NCBI GenBank assembly: GCA_963803495.1
Contig: CAWDMP010000002.1
Location: 62,001-126,000, forward strand
Source of the DNA: Persicitalea sp963803495
GTDB taxonomy: Bacteria > Bacteroidota > Bacteroidia > Cytophagales > Spirosomataceae
Direction: 5' to 3'
Length of the DNA: 64,000 nt
A program made the position numbers and the translations under genes. A model generated the notes under the pieces. The model saw nothing but the letters and a program-made list of their open reading frames with translations. It did not search any database and had not been told where the DNA came from. Below, piece by piece: positions 36,727-45,973 of the stretch (position 1 is its first letter; each line of letters begins with the position of its first letter).

Positions 36727-37173
36727 ATGAAAAAAATCCTGATTCTGAATGGGCCTAACCTAAATTTACTGGGCAAGCGTGAGCCGGGGATTTACGGGAG
36801 TCAGTCGTTCGAGGAGTACTTTGAGCTATTGAAACGTACTTTCCCCGACGTTGAGTTGCACTATTACCAATCGAACTATGAAGGCGCTTTGTTGGATAAG
36901 ATTCATGAAATCGGCTTCACGTTCGATGGCCTGGTAATCAACGCCGGGGCCTATACCCACACCTCCGTGGCACTCGCCGATGCGTTGAGTGCGGTGTCGA
37001 CGCCCGCCGTCGAGGTACATATTTCCAATATTCATAAGCGCGAACCCTTCCGCCACCACAGCTACCTCACAAGTGTATGTGCGGGTATGATTTGTGGGCT
37101 GGGCCTTACCGGCTACGAACTGGCAGTGCGGTACCTAGTTGATCTGGATGCCCAATCCGTATCTATCACCTGA
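36727..37173 (+). CDS. aroQ: 3-dehydroquinate dehydratase, type II
   Basis: 148-aa shikimate-pathway enzyme. The flexible active-site loop LNGPNLNLLGKREPGIYG holds R18 and catalytic Y23. VINAGAYTHTSVALADAL and VEVHISNIHKREPFRHHS carry the substrate-binding Asn and catalytic His. It is divergent from xerD across ~107 bp. Intact and of typical length. Confidence 0.97.
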   Translation: MKKILILNGPNLNLLGKREPGIYGSQSFEEYFELLKRTFPDVELHYYQSNYEGALLDKIHEIGFTFDGLVINAGAYTHTSVALADALSAVSTPAVEVHISNIHKREPFRHHSYLTSVCAGMICGLGLTGYELAVRYLVDLDAQSVSIT

Positions 37174-37245
37174 CCTGCCCGGTTTTCAATTCTAAGCCCA
37201 GTTTGTTTACTTTGGTCGCTTCCGGCTTCCACACGAACAGCTGCC

Positions 37246-39504
37246 ATGCTTAGAAATCTCCTATTCCTGTTACTATTCTTCCCTGTGCTTTCCCAAGCCC
37301 AAACCGCTATCGTGGTTTCGGGCAAGGTACTTTCGGAAGTCGACCAAGGCCCCTTGGCGGGTGTTTCGGTCAGTGTACTCAATAGTACTTTGGGTACTTC
37401 GACCGACGCCCAGGGTACCTTTCGCCTGACGCTCGACCGTAATCAAACATACACAATTCAGTTTTCAAGTCTTGGTTTCGCCTCCGAAGTCAGGACATTG
37501 GCGGCGGGTCAGTCGGAAGTAGTACTTGAAATAGAATTAAAACCCGCCCTCATTCAACTCAACGATCAGGTAGTCGTGACGGCGCAGCGCTACGAAACGC
37601 AGGCATTCAACCAGCCCGAAGCCGTGACGGTTGTGAGCCGGGGCGACCTGGGGCGCGACGGGCTCCGTTCCACCCCCGAAGTACTGGCCGGACAATCGGG
37701 CGTATTCCTGCAAAAAACCAACCACGGCGGCGGCTCGCCCTTCGTGCGCGGCCTCACCGGCCAGCAGACGCTGCTACTTGTCGACGGCATCCGGCTCAAC
37801 AACGCCACCTTCCGCTCCGGTCCCAACCAATACCTCAATACCATCGACCCCTTTCTGCTCGATCGCGTCGAGATTTTGCGCGGCGGTGGCTCGGCGGCCT
37901 ACGGCAGCGATGCCCTGGGAGGTACCATCAACGTACTCACCAGCAGCCCGCGCTTTTCGGACCGGCCCGAATTCCACGGCATGGTACTGGGCAAGCTCAC
38001 GAGCGGCGGAATGGAGCAAAGCGGTCGGGTAGCGCTGGGCGTGAGCGGGGCCAAGGCCACGGTAAGGGGAGGCTTTTCCTACCGCAATTTTGGTGATTTG
38101 ATAGGGGGTAAAGATATCGGCAAGCAAACACCGACGGGCTACGATCAATATTCTTTCGATCTGAAATCGCGCTTTCAACTCGCGCCCAAGATCCGGCTGA
38201 CGGTCGCGTTTACAGCATTTAAAGCAAAACGAGGTACCGGTTTTTCACAAAGTGCAATTAGAAAACTTCGCCCTCAATCAGTTCGATCCGCAAGCGCGGT
38301 CGTGGGCCTACGCCCGCCTGGAAGGCGAGGGAAATAGCAAGTGGCTAACCTCCTGGCGCTTTACGCCACTGCTCAGCTTCACCGAAGAAGGGAGGCAGAG
38401 CCGGAAAAATGATGCGGAGAAAACGCGCTTCGAAATGAATAAGGTACGTACGCAAGGTTTGTTGGGAGCCTTCACTTCACGACCTGCCCGCTTCTGGACG
38501 ATCGAGACCGGGGCCGAATGGTACCACGACCGGGTGAGCAGCTTTCGGCGTGAGCTCAACCCCGTGTGGAGTTCGGCCGCGCCCAATCCCGCCGAGCGCG
38601 GCCTCTACCCCGACGGCGCAACGATGTACAACCTGGCGTTCTACTCTCTGCACAACCTGCAATTCCAAAAATTGACCTTGACGGCGGGCGGACGTTTCAA
38701 TACGTTCAACATCACCATTCCCGATGCCGACCTGGGCAACAGTACCCTGACGCCTTCGGCGCTGGTCGGCCAGGCCGGAATTTCCTACGCGCTGGTACCT
38801 TCACTACGGTTGTCGGAAATCTGAGTAGCTCATTCCGCGCGCCCAACATCGACGACCTCGGTACGCTGGGCATCGTGGATTTTCGCTTCGAAGTACCCAA
38901 CCCACAATTGCGGCCCGAGCGCGGATTGAGCAAAGAAGTGGGCATGAAGTTGAAGACCCACGCCTTTTCCGCGTCGCTCTTTGCCTACCACAATCAGCTC
39001 ACCGACCTCATCGGCCGCGTCAGGACGGCTGAAATGCGGCAGGGCTATCCCGTGTACTTGAAAGAAAACATCGCCCGCGCTTTCATTCGCGGACTGGAAG
39101 CCGACGCCGAATGGCAGTTTGTGAATAAATGGCTGTTGGCGGGCTTCATCAACTATACCTACGGCCAGAATACCTCCGGAAACGAACCCTACCGCCGTAT
39201 TCCGCCGCTGAACGGTAAGGTATCGCTCCGCTATCAGCCCAACTCGAACACCTGGGCGCGCCTGGAACTGTACACCGCCACCGCCCAATCCCGGCTTTCC
39301 GGCGGTGACCGCGACGACAACCGCATCCCCGAAGGCGGCACGCCCGGCTGGAAGGTACTCAACGCCGCCGTCGGGCATAGCTTCGGCCAATTCAAACTCA
39401 GCGCCGAATGCCAGAATATCTTCAATGAAGCCTACCGCACGCACGGCTCAGGCGTCTCGGGCGTGGGCAGGAGTGTGTGGTTGGTAGGGCGGTGGGAATG
39501 GTAA
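37246..39504 (+). CDS. TonB-dependent receptor (two frameshifts)
   Basis: About 750 aa when repaired. A signal peptide (MLRNLLFLLLFFPVLSQAQ) is followed by a carboxypeptidase-regulatory domain (VSGKVLSEVDQGPLAGVSVSV). The plug has QVVVTAQRYETQAFNQPEAV, then FVRGLTGQQTLLLVDGIRLNN and VEILRGGGSAAYGSDALGGT. The beta-barrel ends GVGRSVWLVGRWEW, with an aromatic C-terminus for outer-membrane assembly. Frame breaks lie near 38245 and 38815. The conserved barrel motif SSSFRAPNIDDLGTLG is just after the second. Such receptors import siderophores, vitamin B12 or glycans with TonB energy; the ligand is not evident and no SusD partner follows. The frameshifts are probably sequencing errors. Confidence 0.88.
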
Positions 39505-39714
39505 TTGTTTATTTGTTTATTTGTTTATTTGTTTATTTGTTTATTTGTTTATTAAAATAAATTCCATGCTATTCAATTATACTTGTTTTCAATAACTTAA
39601 ATATTTTATTTTAGTTAAAATTACTCAGTATTCAGTTCAATGAATGTAATATTGGCTAGTTTTATCTCAATGTTCTTCTAACAAATAAGATAAACAAATA
39701 AACATTACACTACT
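39505..39714. repeat. TTTATTTG array with complementary right arm before the histidinol phosphatase
   Basis: About five and a half tandem TTTATTTG units (39507-39553) follow the receptor stop. An AT-rich spacer leads to a complementary arm with ACAAATAAGATAAACAAATA (39680-39707) that ends about 7 bp before the next ATG. I see no gene here. Confidence 0.7.
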
Positions 39715-40587
39715 ATGACAAATACTTTACCAACTTCCACAGCCATAGCCACTATTGCGATGGTGCCGAATCGCCCCGAGCGCAGGTGGAAGGGGCTTTG
39801 CGGCAAGGCGTGGGGGCATTTGGCTTTTCATCGCATGGGCCGATACACTTTGCAAATCCGTGGAGCATGAAGGCGTCGCGATTGGAAGCGTACTTGGCCG
39901 AAACCCGGGCTTTGCAGCAGGAATATGCCGGTCGAATTGAACTGTACGTCGGGCTGGAGGTAGATTACCTACCATCGGATGATCCTGCTCTTTACTGCGG
40001 GCCTTCTACCTACGCTTCGCAGTTGGATTACACCGTCGGATCGGTGCATTATTTAGATCAAAACGAAGTCGGCGAGCCCTGGGAAATTGACGACACCACC
40101 GAGAAGCTCATGCGTGGATTGGTGGAGGTATATGGCGGCGATATTCGCAAAGTCATTCGAATGTATTACGAGCGGATTCGGGAAATGATTGGCGCAGGAT
40201 ACGCCGGATATATTAGGACATATGGACAAAATAAAAATTCACAATCTACACGATAGTTTGTACGAAGAATCAGCCGATTGGTACCAGGCGGAGATAGACC
40301 AAACCCTGGATTTACTCTCCGAAACCAACTGCATTTTGGAGGTCAACACGCGGGGACTCTACAAGAAGAAGCTGAGTACTTACCCTTCGCTCTCCGTATT
40401 ACAAAAAGCGCAACGGCACAACATCCCCGTCATGCTTAATTCCGACAGCCACGCACCATCGCAGATTACGGCGGATATGTCAAATACCATTTTGCAACTC
40501 AAGCGGACAGGATTTAAAACGATGCGCATCTTGCAGAAGGGGCAATGGCAGGATGTCGCTTTCGACGAGGATGGCCTATATTTGTAG
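39715..40587 (+). CDS. Histidinol-phosphatase, PHP family (two frameshifts)
   Basis: PHP-fold enzyme, ~290 aa when repaired. Its first metal motif NFHSHSHYCDGAES is in a different frame from the ATG at 39715; adding one A to the AAA at 39719-39721 gives MTKYFTNFHSHSHYCDG. The second frame continues FGFSSHGPIHF and LEVDYLPSD, then VGSVHYLDQNE. Near 40200 the frame shifts again to DILGHMDKIKIHNLHD, ILEVNTRG and VMLNSDSHAPSQ, completing the metal ligands. Histidine biosynthesis (hydrolysis of histidinol phosphate) is the family function; no his gene is adjacent. The stop directly abuts the next gene. Confidence 0.85.
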
Positions 40588-41644
40588 ATGGATTTATCTT
40601 TCTATCCCGGCCCATCGCAGCTGTACCCCGAGGTAGAAGGGTACCTGCAGGACGCTTACCGCTCGGGTATTCTGAGCATGAACCATCGCTCGCCGGCTTT
40701 TATGGACATGCTGTCGGGGATCTTAGCCGCCATGCACGAGAAGCTGGCCGTACCCACGGACTACGAAATTTATTTTACCTCATCGGCTACCGAATGCTGG
40801 GAAATCGTTTCACAGTCGCTGGTGGAAAAGATATAGCCTTCACGTCTACAACGGCGCTTTTGGGCAGAAATGGTTGGAGTACAGCCAACGTCTGCACCCG
40901 GCTTTCGGGCATTCGTTTGGCCTGGACGAAGTACCTGAAATTAGCGATAGCGAACAGTTTGACTTGGCAGAATTGCTGTGCCTGACGCACAACGAAACTT
41001 CCAACGGGACGATTTTGCCCGATGCTACCTTAAAAAATATCCGTAAAGAATTCAACGGCCTGATCGCCGTCGACGCCACGTCGTCGATGGCGGGCGTGGC
41101 GCTGCCCTGGGCGGCGGGCGATGTGTGGCTGGCTTCGGTGCAGAAGTGTTTCGGGCTACCGCCGGGCCTGGGCGTGCTGGTGGTCTCGCCGCGCGCCATC
41201 GAGCGGGCCAAGGTACTTGGCGAGTGTGATCACTACAACAGCCTGCTTTTTATCCGGGATAATTTTGCTAAAAACCAAACGCCTTACACGCCCAACACGC
41301 TGGCGATCTACCTGATGGGCCGGGTGATGGCGCAGGTACCGCCCATCGAAATTGTGGACGACCACACCGACCGCCGGGCCGAACGGATTTATCGCAAACT
41401 CCGCGAACTATCTTTCGAACCGCTGGTAGAAAATTCGGTGGTACGCTCCCCTACCGTCGTAGCGATGCGGGGAAGCGAGGCCGCGATTCGGGTACTCAAA
41501 GCGGAAGCGACCGACGCGGGCATTCAGCTGGGCAATGGCTACGGGGCATGGAAAAACACGACCTTGAGGATAGCCAATTTCCCCGCGATTCCCGATGCGG
41601 CATACGACCGCCTTTTTGATTTCCTGGGTGAGCACCGAAATTAG
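40588..41644 (+). CDS. Class V aminotransferase, phosphoserine-aminotransferase-like (one frameshift)
   Basis: About 350 aa when repaired. The first frame starts MDLSFYPGPSQLYPEVEGYL and runs to YFTSSATECWEIVSQSLVEK, breaking near 40832. The second begins LHVYNGAFGQKWLEYSQ. Substrate and cofactor elements are CLTHNETSNGTIL, AVDATSSMAG and SVQKCFGLPPGLGVLVVS, where the lysine in QKCFG should bind PLP. Overall it resembles SerC and related alanine-glyoxylate aminotransferases of class V. It starts at the base after the histidinol phosphatase stop, so the two are probably one transcript, both for amino-acid synthesis. Confidence 0.85.
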
Positions 41645-41742
41645 GTTTTTTGAGTAGGTACGAGACGCTGGGCCCTTTGTCTTCGAGGTTCCTCCTCTAT
41701 TATAGCCTCGTCCAAAACCTACTCCGCCGCGTGACCAATCGA

Positions 41743-42447
41743 ATGCTCGAACAATACCAGGCCCAAACCAAATGTTTGGTGGCCCTTGATTCCATTATTT
41801 TTGGTTTCGACGGCGACGAACTGAAACTCCTTTTGGTCAAACGCGGCATCGAAGCGCATGACGCCACTTGGTCGCTCATGGGCGGCTGGCTCCGGCCCGA
41901 CGAAAGCCCCGAATTGGCCTCGGCCCGAATTCTGTTCGAACTCACGGGTTTGCAGAATATTTACCTGGAGCAACTCTACGTGTTTGGCGAGCCCCAGCGC
42001 GACCCCATCGAACGTACCGTATCCGTGTCGTACTTCGCCCTCATCAATGTGGCCGATTATGCCGACGTGATTTCGCACACTTACGAGGCGCGTTGGTTTT
42101 CGATTCATGAGCTGCCCAGTCTGCTCTTCGATCACGCCGGGATGGTCGGCATGGCCATCGAAAGGCTGCAGTACAAGGCCACCCAGCACCCGATCGGTTT
42201 TGAGCTGCTGCCCGATAAGTTCACCATACCGCAGCTCCAAAAACTCTACGAGGCCATTTTCGACACGCAATTCGACAAGCGGAATTTCAGCCGTAAGATT
42301 TTGTCGACGGGTTTGTTGGTAAAACTGAACGAAAAGCAGCGCGGCTATTCGCGTAAAGGCGCGTTCCTGTACTCGGTGGATCAGGAAAAGTATAAGAAGG
42401 TGTTCGACTCTTTTCTGAATTTTGTACCTACGGCCTTCGTGGCTTGA
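41743..42447 (+). CDS. NrtR-like transcriptional regulator with degenerate Nudix domain
   Basis: 234 aa from the ATG at 41743; the open frame extends back to 41650 without a better start. The Nudix domain occupies ~10-140 (VALDSIIFGFDGDELKLLLVKRG). The Nudix box GWLRPDESPELASARILFEL keeps its spacing, but the catalytic REUXEE core reads RILFEL, so hydrolysis is unlikely. The C-terminal winged-helix part (IPQLQKLYEAIFDTQFDKRN and YSRKGAFLYSVDQ) is that of NrtR/AraR-type repressors, which sense sugar or nucleotide ligands. No target operator or sugar operon is visible next to it. Confidence 0.85.
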   Translation: MLEQYQAQTKCLVALDSIIFGFDGDELKLLLVKRGIEAHDATWSLMGGWLRPDESPELASARILFELTGLQNIYLEQLYVFGEPQRDPIERTVSVSYFALINVADYADVISHTYEARWFSIHELPSLLFDHAGMVGMAIERLQYKATQHPIGFELLPDKFTIPQLQKLYEAIFDTQFDKRNFSRKILSTGLLVKLNEKQRGYSRKGAFLYSVDQEKYKKVFDSFLNFVPTAFVA

Positions 42448-42483
42448 CCGGCCGACGGCACAGGCCGCGCATTCCGTCAAAAG

Positions 42484-42515
42484 TTTGGGCGTCGCCCGGC
42501 TTTTGCCGACCTTTG
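42484..42515 (+). promoter_or_regulatory. Probable Bacteroidota-type promoter for marC
   Basis: TTTG (42484-42487) and GACCTTTG (42508-42515), 20 bp apart, fit the TTTG/TAnnTTTG promoter with one mismatch in the -7 element. It lies 29 bp before the marC ATG. Confidence 0.45.
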
Positions 42516-42544
42516 CGGCCCGTACAAAAATCACCAGTCTTACC

Positions 42545-43114
42545 ATGTTCAATTTCAAAGAAATAGCCTCCGTTACCCTCATTCTTTTCTCGGTTATCGA
42601 CATCGTCGGGGCCGTGCCGGTCATCGTGGATTTGCGCAAGAAAGTAGGGCACATCGAGTCAGAGAAGGCGACGATCGTGGCGGGTTTCATCATGATCGCC
42701 TTCTTGTTTGTGGGCGAGCGGATACTGAAACTCTTCGGGGTGGACATCGCCTCTTTTGCGGCGGCGGGTGCCATCATCATATTTCTGATCGGCCTGGAAA
42801 TGATCCTGGGGCGCAGTATCTTTAAACACGGGGACGTGGACACCTCCTCGGCTTCCATCGTACCCATCGCCTTCCCGATCATCGCCGGGGCGGGCACAAT
42901 GACGACGCTGATCTCGCTGCGAGCTACCTACGAACTACCCAATGTGCTGGTGGGTGTATTTGCCAACCTTCTGCTGGTGTATGTGGTTCTCAAATCGTCG
43001 GCCTGGATCGAGCGCAAGTTGGGGCAAGCCGGGGCCGACATCCTCCGCCGCGTTTTTGGCATTATCCTCATCGCGATTGCAGTGAAATTATTTAAGGGTA
43101 ATTTTATGGTTTAG
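42545..43114 (+). CDS. MarC family inner-membrane protein
   Basis: 189 aa from the ATG at 42545 (MFNFKEIASVTLILFSVIDI). Six hydrophobic helices are visible. The conserved FSVIDIVGAVPVIVDL and PIAFPIIAGAGTMTTLISL blocks define the MarC/UPF0056 family, integral membrane proteins of unknown transport function. An earlier in-frame start at 42422 overlaps the upstream regulator and is rejected. Probably monocistronic. Confidence 0.9.
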   Translation: MFNFKEIASVTLILFSVIDIVGAVPVIVDLRKKVGHIESEKATIVAGFIMIAFLFVGERILKLFGVDIASFAAAGAIIIFLIGLEMILGRSIFKHGDVDTSSASIVPIAFPIIAGAGTMTTLISLRATYELPNVLVGVFANLLLVYVVLKSSAWIERKLGQAGADILRRVFGIILIAIAVKLFKGNFMV

Positions 43115-43135
43115 AAGGGGGAAAGCCACAAAGCC

Positions 43136-43248
43136 ACAAAGCCCAAGTAGCCTTTCTTGTGTACAGTTCCCGATTCAAAAGAAAAACAACTGCTCGGGCG
43201 GCCCCGTACACAATTCAACGATTACACAATTCAACGATTACACAATAA
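43136..43248. repeat. Short-unit repeats before the MazG-like gene
   Basis: A CCACAAAG doublet (~43129-43141) comes first. Nearer the gene, CACAATTCAACGATTA is repeated about two and a half times (43210-43247), ending at the ATG. Part of this (TACACAA) complements CTTGTGTA at ~43156, giving the facing-arm layout seen elsewhere in the window. Confidence 0.5.
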
Positions 43249-43797
43249 ATGAAACAGAAAAATCCTAAACCACTGGCATTTACCCCCACGGGCGAGCAAG
43301 TTCCGATGGGACAACTCGACGCCCTGAATCAAGTGGCCGAATTTCACCGCACCTTCGTTCATCCGGTACTGGACCTGCCCATGATTCCGTCAGAAGACCG
43401 CAGCCGCCTGCGCGTGGCGTTGCTGGCCGAAGAACTCAAAGAGTTGGAGGTGGCGATCCTGCAAAACGACATCGTGGAAGTAGCCGACGCGCTTTGCGAC
43501 CTGCAATATGTGTTGGTCGGCGCTGTGCTCGAATTCGGACTGGGCGGTAAGTTCGTCGAGCTATTCAATGAGGTACAGCGGTCCAATATGTCGAAAGCCT
43601 GCGCCACGATGGAGGAAGCCGAGGCCACGATGCAGTATTACAAGGAAAAGGGCGTCAGTTGCCACTTCAAAGAAGACGACGGCAAGTACCTTGTCTACCG
43701 CACTTCCGACAACAAGACTTTGAAAAACATCAACTACTCGCCCGCTGATTTGGTGAGCATCATCAATCGGGACAGTAATTTGAAGCCTAGGAGTTAA
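43249..43797 (+). CDS. MazG-like / phosphoribosyl-ATP-pyrophosphohydrolase-like nucleotide pyrophosphatase
   Basis: 182 aa. The all-alpha NTP pyrophosphatase core has the EExxE-type motif LAEELKELEVAI and the downstream EVADALCDLQYVLVGAV, together forming the Mg-binding site. It continues FNEVQRSNMSKACATMEEAE, resembling the HisE/MazG-like proteins of Bacteroidota and phages. A C-terminal part (DGKYLVYRTSDNKTLKNINYSP) is characteristic of a stand-alone family often annotated as nucleoside triphosphate pyrophosphohydrolase. The exact nucleotide substrate is unknown. Confidence 0.82.
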   Translation: MKQKNPKPLAFTPTGEQVPMGQLDALNQVAEFHRTFVHPVLDLPMIPSEDRSRLRVALLAEELKELEVAILQNDIVEVADALCDLQYVLVGAVLEFGLGGKFVELFNEVQRSNMSKACATMEEAEATMQYYKEKGVSCHFKEDDGKYLVYRTSDNKTLKNINYSPADLVSIINRDSNLKPRS

Positions 43798-43937
43798 AAT
43801 GTTTATTTGTTGATGCGTTTATTTGTTGATTTGTAGATCGGCCCGCTTTTACGATTGCTGGGGATTGCTATCACATAATCCGTTTGAAGTCAAAATGAAA
43901 AGCCAAATCAACGAATCGACAAATAAACAAATCAACA
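43798..43937. repeat. TTTATTTGTTGAT array and complement flanking the pepT start
   Basis: A left arm (43799-43836; GTTTATTTGTTGATGCG, GTTTATTTGTTGATTTG) follows the MazG-like stop. The complementary right arm (43903-43937; AAATCAACGAATCGACAA, AAACAAATCAACATT) overlaps the first codons of pepT. Where the frame is read, the repeat encodes the unusual N-terminus NESTNKQINI. Confidence 0.7.
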
Positions 43938-45163
43938 TTTTAGACCGCTTCCTCCGCTACGTCCGCATCGACACGCAGTCCGATCCGACTTCGACCAGTT
44001 TCCCAAGTACCGACAAGCAGCGGGATTTGAGCAAGTTGCTGTTGGTGGAATTGCAATCGATGGGCGTAACCGACGCGCACCTCGACGAGTGGGGCTACGT
44101 GTACGCCACCATTCCGGCGACCAGTACCAACCTCAATGTACCCACGATATGCTTTTGCTCGCACGTGGATACCTCGCCTGATGTGACGGGTACCGATGTC
44201 AAGCCGATCGTGCATCGCAACTGGCAGGGCGGCGACATCGTCCTGCCCGATGACCCGACGCAAATTATTCGGTTGTCCGAGCATCCAGATTTAGCGCAGC
44301 AAATCGGCCACGACATTGTGACGGCCAGTGGCACGACCCTGCTGGGAGCCGACAACAAAGCGGGCGTCGCCGAGATCATGACCGCCGCCGCTTACCTGAT
44401 GGCGCACCCGGAGATTCTGCACGGTCCGGTTCGTATCCTGTTCACACCCGATGAAGAGGTTGGGCGGGGCACCGAGTACGTGGATATGCTTAAGCTGGGC
44501 GCCGACTTCGGCTACACCGTCGATGGCGAAACCGTGGGTACCCTGGAAAACGAAACTTTCTCGGCCGACGGCGCGCGCATCACCATTCAAGGCGTAAGTA
44601 CGCACCCCGGTTTTGCCAAAAACAAATTGGAAAACGCGCTTAAAATCGCGGCCGACATCGTGGCCGCGCTTCCTAAAGATTCGCTCTCACCCGAAACGAC
44701 CGAAGGAAGAGAAGGCTTCGTTCACCCCGTGGGTATGCAGGGTACACAGGACGAGGCAACGGTCGACTTTATCCTGCGGGATTTCTCCACGGTGGGTCTG
44801 AAAAAGAAAGCCGAAGTACTGAGGGATATTACCAACCAGGTACTTATCCAATACCCCAATTCTACCGCGACAGTCGAGGTTACTGAGCAATACCGCAACA
44901 TGAAGGAAGTACTCGACAAGTACCCCGCCGTGGTCGACAACGCCATAGAAGCCATGCGTCGCGTCGGGCTACCGGCCACCCCGCGCAGCATTCGCGGCGG
45001 CACCGACGGCGCGCGGCTTTCGTTCATGGGCCTCCCCTGCCCCAACATCTTCGCGGGCGAGCATGCCTTCCACTCCCGCCTGGAATGGGTCTCGGTCCAA
45101 GACATGGAAAAAGCAGTGGAGGTGATCGTGGAGATTTGTAAGGTGTGGGAGGAGAGGAGTTAA
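43895..45163 (+). CDS. pepT: Peptidase T (tripeptidase)
   Basis: 422 aa from the ATG at 43895. M20-family dizinc aminotripeptidase. Zinc ligands and catalytic residues are in CFCSHVDTSPD (His and Asp), LLGADNKAGVAE (bridging Asp), FTPDEEVGRG (Glu pair), YTVDGE, and the final AGEHAFHSRLEW. The first ~15 residues (MKSQINESTNKQINI) come from an intergenic repeat; the conserved protein begins at LDRFLRYVRIDTQSDP. An unrecognised non-ATG start at the ATT just before LDRF is therefore possible. Otherwise full length and intact. Confidence 0.94.
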   Translation: MKSQINESTNKQINILDRFLRYVRIDTQSDPTSTSFPSTDKQRDLSKLLLVELQSMGVTDAHLDEWGYVYATIPATSTNLNVPTICFCSHVDTSPDVTGTDVKPIVHRNWQGGDIVLPDDPTQIIRLSEHPDLAQQIGHDIVTASGTTLLGADNKAGVAEIMTAAAYLMAHPEILHGPVRILFTPDEEVGRGTEYVDMLKLGADFGYTVDGETVGTLENETFSADGARITIQGVSTHPGFAKNKLENALKIAADIVAALPKDSLSPETTEGREGFVHPVGMQGTQDEATVDFILRDFSTVGLKKKAEVLRDITNQVLIQYPNSTATVEVTEQYRNMKEVLDKYPAVVDNAIEAMRRVGLPATPRSIRGGTDGARLSFMGLPCPNIFAGEHAFHSRLEWVSVQDMEKAVEVIVEICKVWEERS

Positions 45164-45280
45164 AAACTTGGGGGCGTTTTTTGCGTGGTGGTGTGGGGGC
45201 GGTCTCATGCTTTTGAATACATTCCAGATCAAACGATTGCCCCCACGTCCCCACGCCTTAACTCCCCCACGTTAAAAACT
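45164..45280. repeat. Facing G-rich and C-rich arms between pepT and the RNase H gene
   Basis: A left arm (~45182-45202, GCGTGGTGGTGTGGGGGC) and right arm (~45239-45257, with GCCCCCACGTCCCCACGCC-like sequence) are imperfect inverted copies. The right arm continues as ACTCCCCCACGTT up to the next ATG. This is a GC-rich version of the AT-rich facing repeats in other gaps. Confidence 0.55.
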
Positions 45281-45919
45281 ATGTCAAAAAAAAAGCAGAA
45301 ATATTACGTAGTCTGGCAGGGACGGCAGTCGGGGGTGTATACCGATTGGAAGGAGTGCGAGGCGCAGATTAAGGGTTTTCAGGATGCGCGGTTCAAGTCG
45401 TTCGATTCGTTGGCGGAAGCCGAGCAGGCCATCGACCGGAACTATTGGGAGTTTGTCACGAAGAAAGACAAATCCAAGTTGGTACCGAAAGTCGCGCCGC
45501 CCCACATCGGCCAGCCCATCGCCGACAGTATCGCGGTCGATGCCGCCTGGAATACCGCCAGTGGTGATATGGAGTACCAGGGTATTTATCTGGGTACCAG
45601 AGAGCGCATTTTTCTGCAGGGGCCTTTTGCCCAGGGCACCAACAATATTGGTGAGTTCCTGGCCATAGTGCACGGCCTGGCCTACCTCAAAACCAACGAA
45701 AGTACCATCCCGATCTATACCGATTCCCGTACGGCCATGGCCTGGGTTCGGAAAAAACACGCCAATACGAAGCTGGTACTCACGCCGAAAAACAAGCTGC
45801 TGTTCGAGATGCTGCAACGCGCCGAACGCTGGCTGGCCGAAAACAAGTACCCTAACAAAATCCTGAAATGGGAGACGGAGTACTGGGGCGAGAATCCGGC
45901 GGATTTTGGCCGGAAATGA
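45281..45919 (+). CDS. Ribonuclease H1 with N-terminal viroplasmin domain
   Basis: 212 aa from the ATG at 45281. The N-terminal ~45 residues (KYYVVWQGRQSGVYTDWKECEAQI to FDSLAEAEQAI) form a caulimovirus viroplasmin / RNase H1 N-terminal domain, which binds RNA-DNA hybrids. The RNase H core follows. Its acidic residues are in IAVDAAWN (Asp), NNIGEFLAIVHGL (Glu), IYTDSRTAMAWV (Asp) and the terminal NPADFGRK (Asp). It degrades RNA in RNA-DNA hybrids. The architecture is common in Bacteroidota. Confidence 0.92.
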   Translation: MSKKKQKYYVVWQGRQSGVYTDWKECEAQIKGFQDARFKSFDSLAEAEQAIDRNYWEFVTKKDKSKLVPKVAPPHIGQPIADSIAVDAAWNTASGDMEYQGIYLGTRERIFLQGPFAQGTNNIGEFLAIVHGLAYLKTNESTIPIYTDSRTAMAWVRKKHANTKLVLTPKNKLLFEMLQRAERWLAENKYPNKILKWETEYWGENPADFGRK

Positions 45920-45940
45920 TTTATCAGACCGCTGTCATTT

Positions 45941-45973
45941 AACGCTGACAGCGTTCCAAACGCTGTCAGCGTT
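45941..45973. repeat. Two adjacent 15-nt palindromes before trmN6
   Basis: AACGCTGACAGCGTT (45941-45955) and AACGCTGTCAGCGTT (45959-45973) are each near-perfect palindromes around a single central base, separated by CCA. They can also pair with each other. The second ends at the base before the trmN6 ATG. A partial third copy (ACCGCTGTCATT) precedes them. They may serve as a terminator for the RNase H gene or as a small interspersed repeat. Confidence 0.75.

Noticed and set aside
39507..39553. TTTATTTG tandem repeats as a CRISPR or phase-variable tract
   Set aside because: Units of 8 bp without spacers rule out CRISPR. They lie after a stop codon and not in a coding start or promoter spacer, so phase variation of the receptor is not supported.
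41719..42897. 392-codon minus-strand open frame across the NrtR-like gene and marC
   Set aside because: It spans two well-supported plus-strand genes and the promoter between them; its translation is low-complexity and unrecognisable.
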